A DNA stretch of 64,000 bases, taken from positions 13,020,001-13,084,000 of the forward strand of contig CAVNZM010000002.1 of assembly GCA_963693365.1 (NCBI GenBank), written 5' to 3'. Shown one piece after another: positions 63,206 through 64,000 of the stretch (position 1 is the first letter of the stretch; every line of letters starts with the position of its first letter). The notes under the pieces were generated by a model, which was given only the letters and a program-made list of their open reading frames with translations, had not been told where the DNA came from and did not search any database. The position numbers were made by a program, and so were the translations under genes. Origin of the DNA: Amoebidium appalachense (lineage: Eukaryota; Ichthyosporea).

Positions 63206-63646
63206 AGTTGGGGAAACTGAGGTGTTGTCATGTGTGTTCAGTCCTTTTATACCTTCGGCCTCGCTCACATGGTTAACTTCGTTGGACATCAGGCGCTTGA
63301 TATCCAGGCGCGCTATGTCTCGGGCCCACTTGTCGATGATCGCGGAACCATAGCGCGAGCCGGATGCCATCTTGAAGGTCAGTTTCACCAACGATGAAGC
63401 AGGAACACCGATCGAGGGTCGCTTTGAATCGCCGAACCTCAAAGGCCTCATGTCGAGGCCTTTGATTTCCTCTTCATTCTGATAATGTCGTCTGACATAC
63501 TCAGCGGCCGCATGTCTGTCTAAATTGCGCACTAGCATTGCATAATCAACAAGACTGGCGTATTTAACACCTTCGGATTGAGCAACTCGCACTACATAGT
63601 CACCAATGCAGATGGTGTCGCCTCTTTTGTTCTGCTCGCCAACCAT
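63206..63646 (-). pseudogene. Truncated upstream copy fused in frame
   Basis: Residues 1-114 (63305-63646) repeat the N-terminus of the 62021 gene, from GDTICIGD to DKWARDIARL; about 75 bp at 63305-63380 are nearly identical to 62831-62906. After a short tail the frame reads straight through the promoter and leader of the next copy, coding EGIKGLN from the TATA box. It may be translated as a fusion or be a decaying duplicate. Confidence 0.7.
63245..63251 (-). promoter_or_regulatory. TATA box of the 63205 start, inside an open frame
   Basis: GGTATAAAAGG on the minus strand, 46 bp before the ATG at 63205. Confidence 0.7.
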
Positions 63647-63684
63647 CCTGTGTCAGACTGACCCCAGGTGGCCGTGTGTGCTCC

Positions 63685-63691
63685 TTTTATA
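63685..63691 (-). promoter_or_regulatory. TATA box of the 63646 start
   Basis: 45 bp before the ATG. The flanking segment 63646-63722 is the near-perfect twin of 61909-61985. Confidence 0.75.
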
Positions 63692-64000
63692 CCTGCGCGT
63701 GGCACCCTCAGTCGTGCTGAGGATATGTTGGTGAGCATACTTGACTTGAAAGAACTTGAGGGATCGCCAAATCTCAAAAGCTTTTGATTTCTTCTTCGTA
63801 CTGCGGCCCTGCGCGGGGCGTGGGGGGCTGGGAGGGGCTGGGAGGGGCTGGGGGTGCCTCGTCTGCCTCGCATGCCTCGCATGCCTCGCGCGCAGGAACG
63901 GCTGTGTGCGCCGTGTGTGCGTGTGCCCGTGTGCCTCGCCTGCCTCGCCTGCCTCGCCTGCCTCGCGCGGGGTGTGTTCGTGCTTCCTTTATTGTTCCTC
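63692..64000. repeat. GC-rich right edge with 9- and 10-bp repeats
   Basis: No gene. A 10-bp unit (GGGAGGGGCT) is repeated at about 63826-63855, and a 9-bp unit TGCCTCGC plus one base is repeated four times at about 63854-63892 and four times at about 63936-63968. It may be an intergenic repeat like that at 45.8 kb, or the edge of a larger array. Confidence 0.6.

Noticed and set aside
63854-63968. CRISPR-like or telomere-like array at the right edge
   Set aside because: Units are only 9 bp, directly adjacent without spacers, and do not match a known telomere repeat.

Overview
The window is a eukaryotic nuclear scaffold in two parts. Positions 1 to about 32.8 kb carry spliced host genes. Positions 32.87 kb to the right edge carry a dense, intronless, mostly GC-rich block of virus-like genes. 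The host belongs to no lineage I can name with confidence. It has GT-AG introns of about 0.3-1.7 kb, AATAAA signals after its genes, and very long homopolymer and dinucleotide tracts, so it is probably a marine protist, alga or invertebrate.

Host part. Three genes can be rebuilt exon by exon, and in each the exon lengths sum to an intact frame. They are a type A DnaJ/HSP40 co-chaperone with a C-terminal CaaX box (3454-9099, 6 exons, 411 aa), a phytochelatin synthase with its Cys-His-Asp triad (10832-21309, 10 exons, 474 aa) and translation initiation factor eIF1A (26529-30820, 6 exons, 144 aa). Between them lie two non-autonomous inverted-repeat elements: one hAT-like with an 8-bp target duplication, one with a TA target inside a phytochelatin synthase intron. 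There is also a piggyBac-type transposase gene on the minus strand, broken by one in-frame TGA. Many introns are G/GT-rich near the 5' end and C/CA-rich near the 3' end, and several (CA)n arrays run straight into the acceptor AG.

Virus-like part. About thirty genes are packed on both strands, with gaps often under 60 bp and several end overlaps. Recognisable products are a RuvC/poxvirus-A22-like Holliday junction resolvase, a Nudix hydrolase, a water-selective type aquaporin, a KilA-N protein with a PD-(D/E)XK nuclease domain, and a family of BRO/MSV199-like proteins, one with a T5orf172 domain. Weaker calls are an adenain-like cysteine protease, a retropepsin-like protease, ADP-ribosyltransferase-like proteins, a Cys-rich membrane protein resembling the poxvirus entry-complex family, and two large proteins sharing one architecture that may be capsid components. 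Signals are of nuclear type: GGTATAAAAG boxes about 42-52 bp upstream of at least eight starts, and AATAAA at or just after many stop codons.

The block looks like a piece of an endogenous or latent large dsDNA virus of the NCLDV type. I did not identify a major capsid protein, DNA polymerase or packaging ATPase here, so that label rests on accessory genes and style. The passage from eIF1A to the first viral gene is continuous sequence. The only gap (500 N, 33115-33614) lies inside a viral gene. Right of 46 kb the block is dominated by duplicated BRO-like cassettes, truncated copies and relics, pointing to repeated recombination.
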